From positions 2,046,001 through 2,110,000 of the forward strand of contig NZ_CP147920.1 in the NCBI RefSeq assembly GCF_039645995.1: a stretch of 64,000 bases of DNA, given 5' to 3'. The DNA is from Sulfurimonas sp. HSL3-1. Its GTDB lineage: Bacteria > Campylobacterota > Campylobacteria > Campylobacterales > Sulfurimonadaceae. This document shows, piece by piece, positions 41,793 through 51,008 of the stretch; the stretch's first letter is position 1, and every line of letters starts with the position of its first letter. The notes below the pieces were generated by a model. The model was not told the origin of the DNA. It did not search any database and worked only from the letters and a program-made list of their open reading frames with translations. Both the position numbers and the translations under genes were made by a program.

Positions 41793-42359
41793 TTAAAAGT
41801 CGTAGACCCGTTTGTCGTCGGGTATCAGTTCCGTGCGGTTGTAGGCCGCCGCCGCGTCGTCGAGCGCCTCGAAGCTCCGCGTCGGTTCCCCGTAGGCGTC
41901 AAACAGATAGAAGCGCTCTCCCGATTCGACGATATAGCTCGAGCTGCTGTCGTTCGCCCGGAGCCTGAAGGCGAAGCAGACGTTCACGACATCCGTCTCC
42001 CCCCGGCGCACAGGGACGAAGGTGAAGGGTACAAACTGGCCGTACCGGTCTTTGCGGTAGACGGTGGGTTCCTGCTTGAAAAGGGTAATATCCGCCCCCT
42101 CCACCGGCTGGCCGTCGACAACGACGCTGCACTGCGCACAGGGCTCCGGACAGACGAGTGACACCTCCCCCTGCTCCGTCCGGAAAAGGGAAAGATAGTC
42201 GCGCAGCGTCTCCAGCGACACCGTCTCTCTCCCCTCCGTCGGGGCGCGGCCCGTTGTCAGCTTGTTGATGAAAACGCCGTAGAGAATGGCGATCAGTATG
42301 ACAACCAGCAGCAGTTCAAAGAGGGTAAACCCCCTCCTACTGCTTGATGCACTCGGCAT
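41793..42359 (-). CDS. GspH-like type II secretion pseudopilin
   Basis: A 188-residue protein with a class III prepilin leader: SSSRRGFTLFELLLVVILIA, cleaved between Gly and Phe, with the conserved Glu at position 5 of the mature chain. The globular part has a Cys pair in SLVCPEPCAQCSVVVDG and another Cys in VNVCFAF. It lies between gspG and gspF, overlapping gspG by 23 bp, which fits a minor pseudopilin (GspH). The globular part is not one I can place with certainty. Confidence 0.75.
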   Translation of the reverse strand: MPSASSSRRGFTLFELLLVVILIAILYGVFINKLTTGRAPTEGRETVSLETLRDYLSLFRTEQGEVSLVCPEPCAQCSVVVDGQPVEGADITLFKQEPTVYRKDRYGQFVPFTFVPVRRGETDVVNVCFAFRLRANDSSSSYIVESGERFYLFDAYGEPTRSFEALDDAAAAYNRTELIPDDKRVYDF

Positions 42360-42789
42360 AGGTGATATCTTTGCTCTCCGCGCTGCCGCCCTCTTTACGG
42401 TCAGCCCCCAACGAGATCAGGTTGATCCCCTCTTCGCCCGGGACGTAGATGTAACGGTTCTTCCAGGGATCTTTGGGCAGGACGCCGTCTTGGAAATAGC
42501 CGCCCGCGCTGTAGTTGGGGTACTTCTCCGCATCCGGGTTCTTCGCCAGAGCCTCCAGTCCCTCCTCCGCGTCGGGGTAACTTCCGTTATCGAGCCGGAA
42601 CATATCCAGGGCGTTCTTGATCCCCTTCATCTGGACGCAGACGAGTTTCTGTTTCGCCTCTTCGCTCTTGCCGATCAGGTTCGGCATGACCAGCGCCGCC
42701 AGCAGCCCCAGAATGATGATGACGATCATCAGCTCCATCAACGTAAACGCCCGGCGGGCCGCACCGCGGTAGACTTTTTTGCTCTGCAT
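42337..42789 (-). CDS. gspG: type II secretion major pseudopilin GspG
   Basis: About 150 residues. The prepilin leader ends ARRAFTLMELMIVIIILGLLA, though the residue before Phe is Ala, not the usual Gly. The body has the GspG features IGKSEEAKQKLVCVQMKGIK, FRLDNGSYPDAEEGLEAL and the C-terminal loop PWKNRYIYVPG. It builds the pseudopilus that pushes substrates through the secretin. The start is one of several close Met codons (42816, 42795, 42789); AAGG six bases before 42789 favours the last. The promoter is shared with the divergent T2SS operon. Confidence 0.9.
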   Translation of the reverse strand: MQSKKVYRGAARRAFTLMELMIVIIILGLLAALVMPNLIGKSEEAKQKLVCVQMKGIKNALDMFRLDNGSYPDAEEGLEALAKNPDAEKYPNYSAGGYFQDGVLPKDPWKNRYIYVPGEEGINLISLGADRKEGGSAESKDITYAECIKQ

Positions 42790-42856
42790 GCACATCCTTG
42801 GAACCCTTCGCAACATACGGTATCACCCCGCTTCACGAAAGATAATTTTTTCGGCG

Positions 42857-42869
42857 ATTATAGTATACT
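42857..42869. promoter_or_regulatory. overlapping divergent -10 boxes of the two T2SS operons
   Basis: TATAAT on the minus strand (42857-42862) faces gspG, and TATACT on the plus strand (42864-42869) faces gspK; only one base separates them. Two polymerases could not occupy both at once, so the two halves of the system would be made in alternation or under one control. Minus leader about 60 bases, plus leader about 45. Confidence 0.5.
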
Positions 42870-42920
42870 TAAAATAAACAGAGATAAAATGCTGGTCCAA
42901 AGCACGGAAAGAGGTATGAT

Positions 42921-43850
42921 TTGCACCGAAAAGGGATAGCGCTGCTGATGACGCTCGCCTTCGTTACCGCCATCGCAGCCCTGATCGCCGTCGGGGGAAG
43001 CATCCTAGAACGGGGCTATAGCCAGACGGAGACGAAAGCCTTCCTCGTGCAGAGCAACACCCTGCTGCCGAGCATCTATGCGATCCTGAAACAGAATACG
43101 GGAGACATCAACGACTCCGACACCCTCGATATCCTCTTGAGCGTGCCCCTCTTCTTCGAGAACAAGCGCAACGGGATGATGATGGACATCACCTTCGCTT
43201 CGGATGCCGGGAAAGTCAACATCAACCACCTCGTCAAAAGTAACAGCGAGGTTACGGCGGACCCCTATGCCCCCCTCCCCCTCGACCCCGCGGTAGAGGG
43301 TTACCTTGAACGTATACTGACCGTTTACAATGTTTCCGATACCATTCTGCTCATTTCCATGGTAGCGGACAGTATTGATATGGACACCAACGAACGTTTT
43401 CCGGGCTCTGAACTCAGCCTGAAAAGCCCGGATTTCACCCAGGGGCACCTTTACGACATGCAGCATTTCAAGCAGGTGCTCGACGCCTACAAGCTGCTGA
43501 CGCAGGATTTCAACATCGACGACATCCCCTGGGAACACCTCATCGGCTTCCGCAATGAGGCCATCGACTTCAACCATATCGAACCCGACACCCTCCACTT
43601 CATCGACCCCGCCATCGACCCGGCGACTCTGGCGGAGATCACGACCAAGCGGGTCGCGACCTATGCCTCCCTCGACACCCTGCCCTTCGAACCGGAAACG
43701 AAACAGCTGCTGGAGGACCTCGGTGTCGCCTTTTACTCCCCGGACGTGATCGGCACCATGAACCTCCTGAGCAAAACCCGTAAGACGGCGTACACCTTTA
43801 CCTATAATCTAGCCAACCAGAAAGTGAGCGAAATTGCAGTTTCCAATTAA
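42921..43850 (+). CDS. gspK: GspK-like type II secretion minor pseudopilin
   Basis: A 309-residue protein with the N-terminal membrane helix KGIALLMTLAFVTAIAALIAVG and no Glu at position 5, which is normal for GspK. It contains FASDAGKVNINHLV (GspK start of the globular domain), SMVADSIDMDTN and a helical middle as in the SAM-like domain of GspK (YKLLTQDFNIDDIPWEHL). GspK caps the pseudopilus tip. The start is TTG at 42921, five bases after AGAGGT; an ATG five bases before it is out of frame. It is the first gene of the rightward operon. Confidence 0.85.
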   Translation: MHRKGIALLMTLAFVTAIAALIAVGGSILERGYSQTETKAFLVQSNTLLPSIYAILKQNTGDINDSDTLDILLSVPLFFENKRNGMMMDITFASDAGKVNINHLVKSNSEVTADPYAPLPLDPAVEGYLERILTVYNVSDTILLISMVADSIDMDTNERFPGSELSLKSPDFTQGHLYDMQHFKQVLDAYKLLTQDFNIDDIPWEHLIGFRNEAIDFNHIEPDTLHFIDPAIDPATLAEITTKRVATYASLDTLPFEPETKQLLEDLGVAFYSPDVIGTMNLLSKTRKTAYTFTYNLANQKVSEIAVSN

Positions 43851-44790
43851 GTTCCCCCGCTCGGAAACGCCCGTGACCACCCTGCTCCTTGACAAAGAGG
43901 CGCAGCCTGTCGACGTTCAGGGGAGGGTCGATCTGGTCCTCTCCCCGTCCCTGTACTGGTTCCGTTCCGAGGCGCTTCCCGTCAAAACGGTCTTCCAGGC
44001 CAGAAAACTCGCCCCCTCCGTCTTTGACGCCATTGTCCCGGAGGGCGTCTACAGCTACCATGTGCTCAAGCGCGACGACACTTTCTGGCTTTTTGCCTAC
44101 AACGAAGAGCAGATCATCGATACCATCGCCCGGTCGGGTATCCGCCCCACCGACGTCCGGCACCTCTATTTCGCTCAGACCGAGTGCGCCGCCCTGGAAA
44201 CCCCGCTGCGCCTCGGGGGGACACGGATCCTCTCCAGCGTCGACGGCGTCGTCACGGAACTGCCCGCCCGGTATGCCGCCGATGCCGAGGATGCGCGCCA
44301 TTTCTTCGAGACCCATGCACGCAAAGGGCCCGCCGTCGGCATCACTCTCTACCACAGTGCCCTGCTGGACAAGAAGCAGTTCAAACGCCTCAGCATCGTC
44401 GCCGCCGTTTTCGCCCTGCTCTACGGCATCGAATATTTTACGGCCCGCGCCCATCTGGCCAGCGTGCTCGAGGAGCAGGCGAAGATCGCGGACACCTACC
44501 GCCTTCCCCAGACCTCCTTTGAGCGCAACGGGCTCATCAGCGCCCTGGAAAAGAAGCAGAAGCGTCAGACCCGGCTGCGGGAGACGGCCAAAGCCCTCTT
44601 TGACCTGCCCGCCGATACGGAGAACCACCTGGAACGTCTGACCCTGACCCCGCGCAACCTGACGGTCAGCGCCGTTTTCAAAGAACCGGCGAAGGCCGAG
44701 GCGTTCAAAAAAGCGCTCATGCGCATCGGAACCATCTCCTCGGACAAACGCAAGGGCGACACCCTCTACCTGGAGGTGGCGTATGAATAA
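43834..44790 (+). CDS. GspL-like type II secretion protein
   Basis: A 318-residue protein with a cytoplasmic part of about 180 residues, one membrane helix (about 186-205, IVAAVFALLYGIEYFTA-like), and a small periplasmic ferredoxin-like domain after a coiled segment. This is the GspL/PilM-PilN plan, and the gene is between gspK and a GspM-like gene. The actin-like fold is not obvious and the motif for GspE binding cannot be seen. It begins at a TTG overlapping gspK by 17 bp. Confidence 0.7.
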   Translation: MQFPIKFPRSETPVTTLLLDKEAQPVDVQGRVDLVLSPSLYWFRSEALPVKTVFQARKLAPSVFDAIVPEGVYSYHVLKRDDTFWLFAYNEEQIIDTIARSGIRPTDVRHLYFAQTECAALETPLRLGGTRILSSVDGVVTELPARYAADAEDARHFFETHARKGPAVGITLYHSALLDKKQFKRLSIVAAVFALLYGIEYFTARAHLASVLEEQAKIADTYRLPQTSFERNGLISALEKKQKRQTRLRETAKALFDLPADTENHLERLTLTPRNLTVSAVFKEPAKAEAFKKALMRIGTISSDKRKGDTLYLEVAYE

Positions 44791-45190
44791 GATCAATATC
44801 GTCTACGTCTTCGGCGCAGCCCTTTTTCTTGCCCTGCTGATGTTCGTACAGAGCAGCCGTACGGAGCACGCCGTCCAGAACGCCCTCAAAGAGAATGCGG
44901 AAACGGCACGGTTGGGCAAGCAGATCCGCACCGCGCAGCAGCAGTGGGATGACAGCAAGCAGATACAGCGTCGCATCGACGCCATCTTGATGCAGGGCGA
45001 GTTCAAATCTTTTGTGGACCGGAAAAACAAGAACGGACGTACCTACCAGGTACAGTTCACCCCGCTGCCGGCGCAGACCTTTGACCGCCTGACGACGAAA
45101 CTCTTCAACACCCCGGTCACGATCTCGAAAATGACCGTCAGCCGGGGGAGCGACCAAAACGTCAGCCTGAGCGTGGAGTTTGCCCTATGA
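44783..45190 (+). CDS. GspM-like type II secretion protein
   Basis: A 135-residue protein: one N-terminal membrane helix (IVYVFGAALFLALLMFV), a coiled-coil segment (residues about 27-65), and a ferredoxin-like C-terminal domain (GRTYQVQFTPLPAQTFDRL ... VSLSVEFAL). It fits GspM by plan and place, following a GspL-like gene with an 8-bp overlap. It contacts GspL in the inner-membrane platform. It is shorter than typical GspM of about 160 residues. Confidence 0.7.
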   Translation: MNKINIVYVFGAALFLALLMFVQSSRTEHAVQNALKENAETARLGKQIRTAQQQWDDSKQIQRRIDAILMQGEFKSFVDRKNKNGRTYQVQFTPLPAQTFDRLTTKLFNTPVTISKMTVSRGSDQNVSLSVEFAL

Positions 45191-45717
45191 GCCGCCTGAA
45201 GATGCCCCTGTTCTACAGCGTTGCCTTCGTGCTCTTCCTCCTCGTTTTCCTGCCGAAGACGGCCCTCTACCACGCGGCGGAGGAGCAGATCAAGCCCTTC
45301 GGCCTCGCCGTCGCCGACGAAACCCCGGTAGACCGCGGGTTCGACTTCGTCCTCAGGGGCGGCAGCCTCTACTTCGAGGATCTGCACGTCGCAGACCTCG
45401 AACGGATCACCGTGACCCCCTGGCTGCTTTACAACACTGTCCGTATCGCCCCTTTTGCGTTCAGTCCGGATATGGAGGGGTTCACCCCGACCGGCGTCGA
45501 CGGCTTCAGCGTCACCTACTCCGTGCTTGATCCGCTGCATATCCGCCTCGAGGGTTCGGGGGCATTCGGCAGCGTTACCGGCCAGGTCGCCCTGATGGAG
45601 CGCAAGGTGACGATGGACCTGATCCCCTCCGCCGCCCTGCGCGCCAAGCATCCCTTCTGGCTGAAACAGCTGCGAAGCATCGAAGGAGGGGCATACCGCT
45701 ATGAAACAACGTATTAA
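45187..45717 (+). CDS. GspN-like type II secretion protein
   Basis: A 176-residue protein with one N-terminal membrane helix (PLFYSVAFVLFLLVFLP) and a beta-rich periplasmic part of repeated strand pairs (VLRGGSLYFEDLHVADL; MEGFTPTGVDGFSVTY; HIRLEGSGAFGSVTGQVAL). GspN proteins share this layout and occur in some T2SS loci with unknown role. It overlaps the GspM-like gene by 4 bp and gspC by 17 bp. Confidence 0.6.
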   Translation: MSRLKMPLFYSVAFVLFLLVFLPKTALYHAAEEQIKPFGLAVADETPVDRGFDFVLRGGSLYFEDLHVADLERITVTPWLLYNTVRIAPFAFSPDMEGFTPTGVDGFSVTYSVLDPLHIRLEGSGAFGSVTGQVALMERKVTMDLIPSAALRAKHPFWLKQLRSIEGGAYRYETTY

Positions 45718-46510
45718 TCCGCTCTGGGTACGGCGCTTCATCGTTCTGGCCATCCTCGCCGCCGTCGCCAAAGCCCTGATGCTCGTACTGGCAACGCAGC
45801 TGCCCTACGGGGGCGTAGAGCCGACCGTCGCCGCGGGGGAGAGCCTCAGCTACTCCCGCTACACCCCCTCGCGTCTCTTCGGGATCGAAGCGCACAAAGC
45901 CGCGCCGAAAAGCGGCGGCAAGCAGACCGAGGTCTACCGCCTCGACGCTCTGACGCTCCGGGGGATCTACCTCGAGGCGCACAACGCCTTCATCCTCGTC
46001 GAAGAGGGTGTGAAGACCGAGCTGTTCTCTATCGGCGACCGCTACAAGCGCTACACCCTCGTCGACATCCTCCCCGACAAAGCGATTTTCGAAAAAGACG
46101 GGCAGCGCTATGCCCTTGCCTTCAAAGAGGAGAACATGGGGCCTATCGCAACCGCCCCCGTGCCGTCATCATCCGTTGTCACCCAAAACGGCTTCACCTC
46201 CATCAAACGCAAGGAAGTGCGCTACTACTCCGAACATTTCGACGCGATCTGGCAAAACATCAAAATCCAGGAGGTCTACCGGAACAAGAAGCTCACCGGC
46301 TTCGAGGTCAAATGGATCAAAAAGGATTCGATCTTTGCTAAAATGGGACTACAGGAGCACGACATCATTACCGGCATCAACGGCAAACCCCTCACCTCCG
46401 TGGCAGAGGTGCTAAAGCTCTACAAGAACATGGACCAGATCGACAACCTGACTCTGGATATCCAGCGAAACAACACAGAAAGGCAGCTTGACTATGCAAT
46501 TTACGACTAA
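45701..46510 (+). CDS. gspC: type II secretion protein GspC (HR + PDZ)
   Basis: A 269-residue inner-membrane protein. A membrane helix (about 12-33) is followed by a proline/serine linker and an HR domain (LTLRGIYLEAHNAFILVEEG and DKAIFEKDGQRYALAF). Residues about 185-260 are a PDZ-like domain (DSIFAKMGLQEHDIITGING). GspC connects the inner platform to the secretin GspD. The gene overlaps gspD by 17 bp. Confidence 0.88.
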   Translation: MKQRINPLWVRRFIVLAILAAVAKALMLVLATQLPYGGVEPTVAAGESLSYSRYTPSRLFGIEAHKAAPKSGGKQTEVYRLDALTLRGIYLEAHNAFILVEEGVKTELFSIGDRYKRYTLVDILPDKAIFEKDGQRYALAFKEENMGPIATAPVPSSSVVTQNGFTSIKRKEVRYYSEHFDAIWQNIKIQEVYRNKKLTGFEVKWIKKDSIFAKMGLQEHDIITGINGKPLTSVAEVLKLYKNMDQIDNLTLDIQRNNTERQLDYAIYD

Positions 46511-48401
46511 ACTCCTCACCCTGCTCATCGCGGGGACCCTGGCATTCGGCACTGCCGCGGCCGCACGCGAACAGGTCAATCTGAAGCTCCAGGACATCAA
46601 GATCGAGGAGCTGATCAAGATGGTCGGCAAAGCCAACGGCAAGAATATCCTGCTGGACAAGCCGATCCCCGGCACCGTCAACTTCGTCTCCTCCACCCCC
46701 ATCTACAAAGACGAACTCTTTACGATTCTGCTCTCCGTCCTGAACAGCAAGGGCTTCACCATGGTGCAGGAGGGCAGCTACCTGAAAATCGTCCGCCAGA
46801 ACGTTGCCGTCAAGGAGAACCTGCCGATTAATGCCCGCAGCGGTTCGGCGCTGATGCAGACGCGCTTTATCTCCGCCAAAAACGAGAACATCGACGTGAT
46901 CGCGGCAAAGGTCCGCCAGTTCCTCTCCCCGGCCGGCAAACTGCTGACGATCAAAGAGAACAACATGATGATCGTCAGCGACACCCCGGGCAATATCGGC
47001 GTCATCGAAACGATCGTCAAAAAGATCGACCGGGATCAGGCCAAAGACGTCCGCGCCGAATTTATCCCGCTCTCCAGTGCCAAAGCGAGCCGCCTGGCCG
47101 CCTCCATCACCAAGATCGCCAAAGCGATCATCAACCAGAAAGTCGAGAACAACAAGGTGGAGATCCTCAGCGACGACGCCACCAACGCCATTATTATTCT
47201 CGCGACCCAGGAAAACATCGACAAGTTGACCCCGCTCATCAGCCGCCTCGATGAAAAAGACGACTCGACCAATCAGCGTCTGACGATCATCCCCCTCGAG
47301 AACAGCGAAGCCAAGAACGTCGTTGCTTCCCTGCAGGCGGTACTGGACAAGAAAAAGTATGCCAAAGAGGCCGACAAGCCTACGGTGAGCGTCTATGACG
47401 AACTTAATGCCCTCGTCGTCTCCGGGCTGGAATCCGACATCAACGATATCCGTGCCATGATCAAAGTCCTCGACGTCGAAAAGCCGCAGGTCTTCGTCAA
47501 AGCCCGGATCATCGAGATCAACCAAAACATGGCCGACAGTATCGGTGTCAAATACGGTCTCGCGGGCGGGGCCGTCACCGATGCCGGCCTCTTCACCTTC
47601 GCCGCCGACCTCGGCGGCGCGGCCATCGCCTTCGACGGCGGCGGGCTGATCAATCTCAGCAGCGCCACCTTCGACTCGGGAATCGCCTTCGGCGCCACGA
47701 TCGACTTCCTTGCCAGCAACGGCGCGGCGAACACCCTGTCGCAGCCGACCCTGCTCTGTGTGAACAACCAGGAGTCCTCCATCTACGTCGGGCGCACGGA
47801 GCCCATCGTCACCTCCACCGCCCAGGCCGCCGATACCACCTCCGTCGCGCGCAACACCTACACCCGCGAAGATATCGGTCTGACCCTCAAGATCAAGCCG
47901 CGCCTCTCCCAGGGGAACAAGGTGACCCTGATCACGACGGCCAAGCTTGAGGACATTCTCAACAGCTCCGTCGCGGGGCTTCCGAGCACGACCAAGCGCG
48001 AAGTCGTCACCACCGCCATTGTCGGCAACGGCGAAAGCGTCATCATCGGGGGGCTTATCTACGACAAGAACCGCGACGAAGCGCAGGGGATCCCCTACCT
48101 GCGCGACATCCCGCTCATCGGCGGCCTCTTCGACTGGCGATACAGTACGCACGAGAAGATCAACCTCGTCATCGTCCTGACGCCGTTTATCGTCCGCAAC
48201 AGTGACGAGATGACGAAGATACGCAAACTGCTCCAGGAACTTGACGGTATCCAGGACGAATATGAGAAACTGATTGAGCAGAAACTCGAAGAGCGCAAAG
48301 AAGAGCTCGATAAGGATGCCTCCGACAGCAACACGAACGATGCTTCCCAGACATCCGCGTCCGACAGTGCCCTCTCCGTCATCACGCCGGCCAAGCGATA
48401 A
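46494..48401 (+). CDS. gspD: type II secretion secretin GspD
   Basis: A 635-residue secretin. After the signal peptide (LLTLLIAGTLAFGTAAAA) come N0/N1-type domains (VNLKLQDIKIEELIKMVGKA; AKEVRQFLSPAGKLL-like; ILSDDATNAIIILAT) and then the secretin core with IDFLASNGAANTLSQPTLL, GLTLKIKPRLSQGNKVTLI and the C-terminal VIIGGLIYDKNRDEAQGIPY, PLIGGLFDW. It forms the outer-membrane gate. The acidic, coiled C-terminal tail (about residues 590-635) may be the pilotin-binding S domain. The start may be the ATG at 46494 or a TTG two codons before it. Confidence 0.95.
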   Translation: MQFTTKLLTLLIAGTLAFGTAAAAREQVNLKLQDIKIEELIKMVGKANGKNILLDKPIPGTVNFVSSTPIYKDELFTILLSVLNSKGFTMVQEGSYLKIVRQNVAVKENLPINARSGSALMQTRFISAKNENIDVIAAKVRQFLSPAGKLLTIKENNMMIVSDTPGNIGVIETIVKKIDRDQAKDVRAEFIPLSSAKASRLAASITKIAKAIINQKVENNKVEILSDDATNAIIILATQENIDKLTPLISRLDEKDDSTNQRLTIIPLENSEAKNVVASLQAVLDKKKYAKEADKPTVSVYDELNALVVSGLESDINDIRAMIKVLDVEKPQVFVKARIIEINQNMADSIGVKYGLAGGAVTDAGLFTFAADLGGAAIAFDGGGLINLSSATFDSGIAFGATIDFLASNGAANTLSQPTLLCVNNQESSIYVGRTEPIVTSTAQAADTTSVARNTYTREDIGLTLKIKPRLSQGNKVTLITTAKLEDILNSSVAGLPSTTKREVVTTAIVGNGESVIIGGLIYDKNRDEAQGIPYLRDIPLIGGLFDWRYSTHEKINLVIVLTPFIVRNSDEMTKIRKLLQELDGIQDEYEKLIEQKLEERKEELDKDASDSNTNDASQTSASDSALSVITPAKR

Positions 48402-48403
48402 CC

Positions 48404-49918
48404 ATGCTGAACATACCCGAACTCGAAGGGGTCGACCTCAAACCCCACCCGCTTGAGTCCGTCGACCTGAACCTCAGCCTGCGCAGCTACGTGCTCTTCA
48501 GTGAGATCGACGGCGAGGTCCATATCGTTCTCGGGCGGGCACACCTCTCCCAATCCTTCGATTTCCTGGCCAAGTTCGACCTAGACCTCCCCCTCGTCAT
48601 CGTCGATGCCGACTCCTTCGACCGCCTCTACAACAAGTTCCTCGAGATCCGGACCGACTCCGAGCTCAGCGGGATCGAACAGGAGCAGGAGGAGATCGAA
48701 GAGGAGGAGATGTCGCTTTCGGACTTCCTGCACACCTCCTCGGACCTGCTGACCAGCGAAGAGTCCGCGCCCGTCATCAAATTCGTCAACGCCCTCTTCT
48801 ATCAGGCCGTCAAACAGCGCGCCTCGGATATCCACGTCGAGGTACACGAATACAAAGGAGAGGTGCGCTTCCGCGTGGATGGGGCCCTCGTCAAGCACGC
48901 CGACATCGAGAAACGGGTCGCCAACCTGATCATCAGCCGTATCAAAGTCATCTCCAACCTCGACATCGCCGAGAAACGTGTCCCCCAGGACGGCCGTACC
49001 CACGTCAAGATCGCAGGGAAGACCCTCGATGTCCGGGTCTCCGTCCTGCCGACCTACTACGGCGAGCGGGTCGTTATGCGGATGCTGATGCAATCCGAGG
49101 ATATCCCCCATCTCGAGGGGCTCGGCTTCGACCACGCACTGACACGGCAGCTTGACGAGATGCTCAAGCACTCCCACGGCATCATCCTTGTCACGGGACC
49201 GACGGGGAGCGGGAAGTCGACGACGCTGCACGCCTTTTTGCAACAGGTCGCGACCCCCGATATCAACATCATCACCGTCGAAGACCCCGTCGAGTACAAG
49301 GCCGACAACATCAACCAGGTCCAGACCAACGCCAAAGCGGGCCTTACCTTCGCCTCGGGACTGCGCTCCATCCTGCGCCAGGACCCCGATGTCGTCATGG
49401 TCGGGGAGATCCGCGACAGCGAAACGGCCGAGATCGCCATCCAGGCCGCACTGACCGGCCACCTGGTCTTCTCGACGCTGCACACCAACAACGCCACCGC
49501 CTCCATTACCCGTCTCGTCGATATGGGCATAGAGCAGTTCCTCATCAGCTCTTCGCTGCTGGGGGTCCTCGCCCAGCGCCTCGTGCGCAAACTCTGCCCC
49601 GAGTGCAAACAGCAGTGCGTCCTCGCCGACGAGTATGCCGAAGAGCTCGACCTGCCCCAAGGAGCCGTTGTCTTCGAGGAGCAGGGCTGCAAAGCGTGCA
49701 ACTACACGGGGTACGCCGGCCGCCAGGCGATCGGGGAGTTCTTCGAAATGACCGATGAACTCGTCGCGATGCTCAAGGACCGGGTCAACGACCACGACCT
49801 CCGGGCCAAGGCGATCGCCCTGGGGATGACCCCGCTCTCCAGCCAGCTCAAAACCCTGCTGCTGAACGGAACGACATCCCTGCACGAGATCATCCGCGTC
49901 GGGGTCAAGGACGCCTGA
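48404..49918 (+). CDS. gspE: type II secretion ATPase GspE
   Basis: A 504-residue hexameric ATPase. N-terminal domain to about residue 110 ends in an acidic run; the core has the SDIHVEVHEYKGEVRFRVDG strand, Walker A GPTGSGKST (265-273), Asp box VEDPVEY, Walker B PDVVMVGEIRDSETAE and His box HTNNATASI. A tetra-Cys zinc knuckle (CPECKQQC ... CKAC) is in the C-terminal part, typical of GspE. It drives pseudopilus assembly. It ends by overlapping the next gene by one base (TGATG). Confidence 0.95.
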   Translation: MLNIPELEGVDLKPHPLESVDLNLSLRSYVLFSEIDGEVHIVLGRAHLSQSFDFLAKFDLDLPLVIVDADSFDRLYNKFLEIRTDSELSGIEQEQEEIEEEEMSLSDFLHTSSDLLTSEESAPVIKFVNALFYQAVKQRASDIHVEVHEYKGEVRFRVDGALVKHADIEKRVANLIISRIKVISNLDIAEKRVPQDGRTHVKIAGKTLDVRVSVLPTYYGERVVMRMLMQSEDIPHLEGLGFDHALTRQLDEMLKHSHGIILVTGPTGSGKSTTLHAFLQQVATPDINIITVEDPVEYKADNINQVQTNAKAGLTFASGLRSILRQDPDVVMVGEIRDSETAEIAIQAALTGHLVFSTLHTNNATASITRLVDMGIEQFLISSSLLGVLAQRLVRKLCPECKQQCVLADEYAEELDLPQGAVVFEEQGCKACNYTGYAGRQAIGEFFEMTDELVAMLKDRVNDHDLRAKAIALGMTPLSSQLKTLLLNGTTSLHEIIRVGVKDA

Positions 49919-50391
49919 TGCGTCCCGCCTTCACCCTCGTCGAAGTGCTGGCCGCCGTCGCGATTGCAGCGATCGCGGGGGCGGCCCTGCTGAAAATGAA
50001 CAGTTCAAACCTCTTCTTCCTCGGCCAGCTCGAACAGACCTCACGCATGACCGAAGATCTCGCCGTCGCAGCCCTGCATGCCGACAAACGCTTCCACCGC
50101 AGTGATAAGGCGTTGTATGACCTGCTACGCGACAGCTACACCATCGCGAACGACGATCTGCGTGCCTACCTGAAATCCCAGCAGTTCCGCTACACGGAAA
50201 CCCTGGTCGATACCATCTCATTCGATACCGGGACACTGACCGAAGGTACAGGATCGGGCGAGGAGTTCGATGCCAGGGACATCGAGGCCGCCGGTGCCGT
50301 GCCGCCGATCCAGTTCGAACTTATCCAGGTGACACTCAGTGCCGAACGCCGGCACGGTTCCATGCTCACCATCAGGCCCATCTCCCAATGA
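49918..50391 (+). CDS. GspI-like type II secretion minor pseudopilin
   Basis: A 157-residue protein with an extremely short leader: MRPAFTLVEVLAAVAIAAIA, with the Glu at mature position 5. The peptidase site is Ala-Phe, not Gly-Phe, like GspG here. The rest is a mixed helix-strand globular part. GspI is the usual minor pseudopilin in this place between GspE/H and GspJ, so the assignment rests mostly on context. It overlaps the next gene by 4 bp. Confidence 0.7.
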   Translation: MRPAFTLVEVLAAVAIAAIAGAALLKMNSSNLFFLGQLEQTSRMTEDLAVAALHADKRFHRSDKALYDLLRDSYTIANDDLRAYLKSQQFRYTETLVDTISFDTGTLTEGTGSGEEFDARDIEAAGAVPPIQFELIQVTLSAERRHGSMLTIRPISQ

Positions 50392-51002
50392 AACGCACCG
50401 CCTTTACCCTGATGGAACTGCTGATCTCCGTCGTCCTGATCGCCATGCTGGCCCTTTTCCTCTACGGGGCCCTTGGGGGAAGCCGCGCCAGCAATCAGAC
50501 CATGCAGCGCCATGCCGATGCGGAGGCCAAACGGCTCAAACAGTTTACCCTGCTCTACCGCGACTGCGTCGAGTCCTACGCCTTCGGCGTACTCTCCACC
50601 AACGACAAGCACTACCAGGTGCTGCAGTTGCAGACAAAGAACTCCCTCTACGGCATTGCCGCGCCGTATGTGACCTACTTCGTCCATGCGGAGACCCTGC
50701 AGCTTGTGCGCCTGGAAGCCGCCTTTCCCATTACCCTGCCCGTACCCTACGATGACAAGGAACGCATCCACATCAACGTCATCGACAGCGATGTGACCGA
50801 CTTTAATATCTATACAGGGAAAGTGAAAGAGACGCAGGATCAGAATAGCACCACCGCAGCGGGCGATTCTGCGGCTGCCGCCGCGGGGACAGAGGGGTCT
50901 ACAGCAGCACTGGAGGGGGGAGCCCGCACGATAAAATCCCACCTGCTCTATCTGAAAACCAAGGGGACGCAGCAACCGCTGCTGATGGAGCTTGCTTTCT
51001 AA
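50388..51002 (+). CDS. GspJ-like type II secretion minor pseudopilin
   Basis: A 204-residue protein with the leader MKRTAFTLMELLISVVLIAM and Glu5. The C-terminal third holds a low-complexity Ala/Thr/Gly/Ser run (about residues 155-180) that looks like a variable loop. GspJ pairs with GspI and GspK at the tip of the pseudopilus. It is the last T2SS gene in the window and ends 6 bp from the convergent dxs stop. No prepilin peptidase (GspO) gene is present. Confidence 0.72.
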   Translation: MKRTAFTLMELLISVVLIAMLALFLYGALGGSRASNQTMQRHADAEAKRLKQFTLLYRDCVESYAFGVLSTNDKHYQVLQLQTKNSLYGIAAPYVTYFVHAETLQLVRLEAAFPITLPVPYDDKERIHINVIDSDVTDFNIYTGKVKETQDQNSTTAAGDSAAAAAGTEGSTAALEGGARTIKSHLLYLKTKGTQQPLLMELAF

Positions 51003-51008
51003 GAGGCC

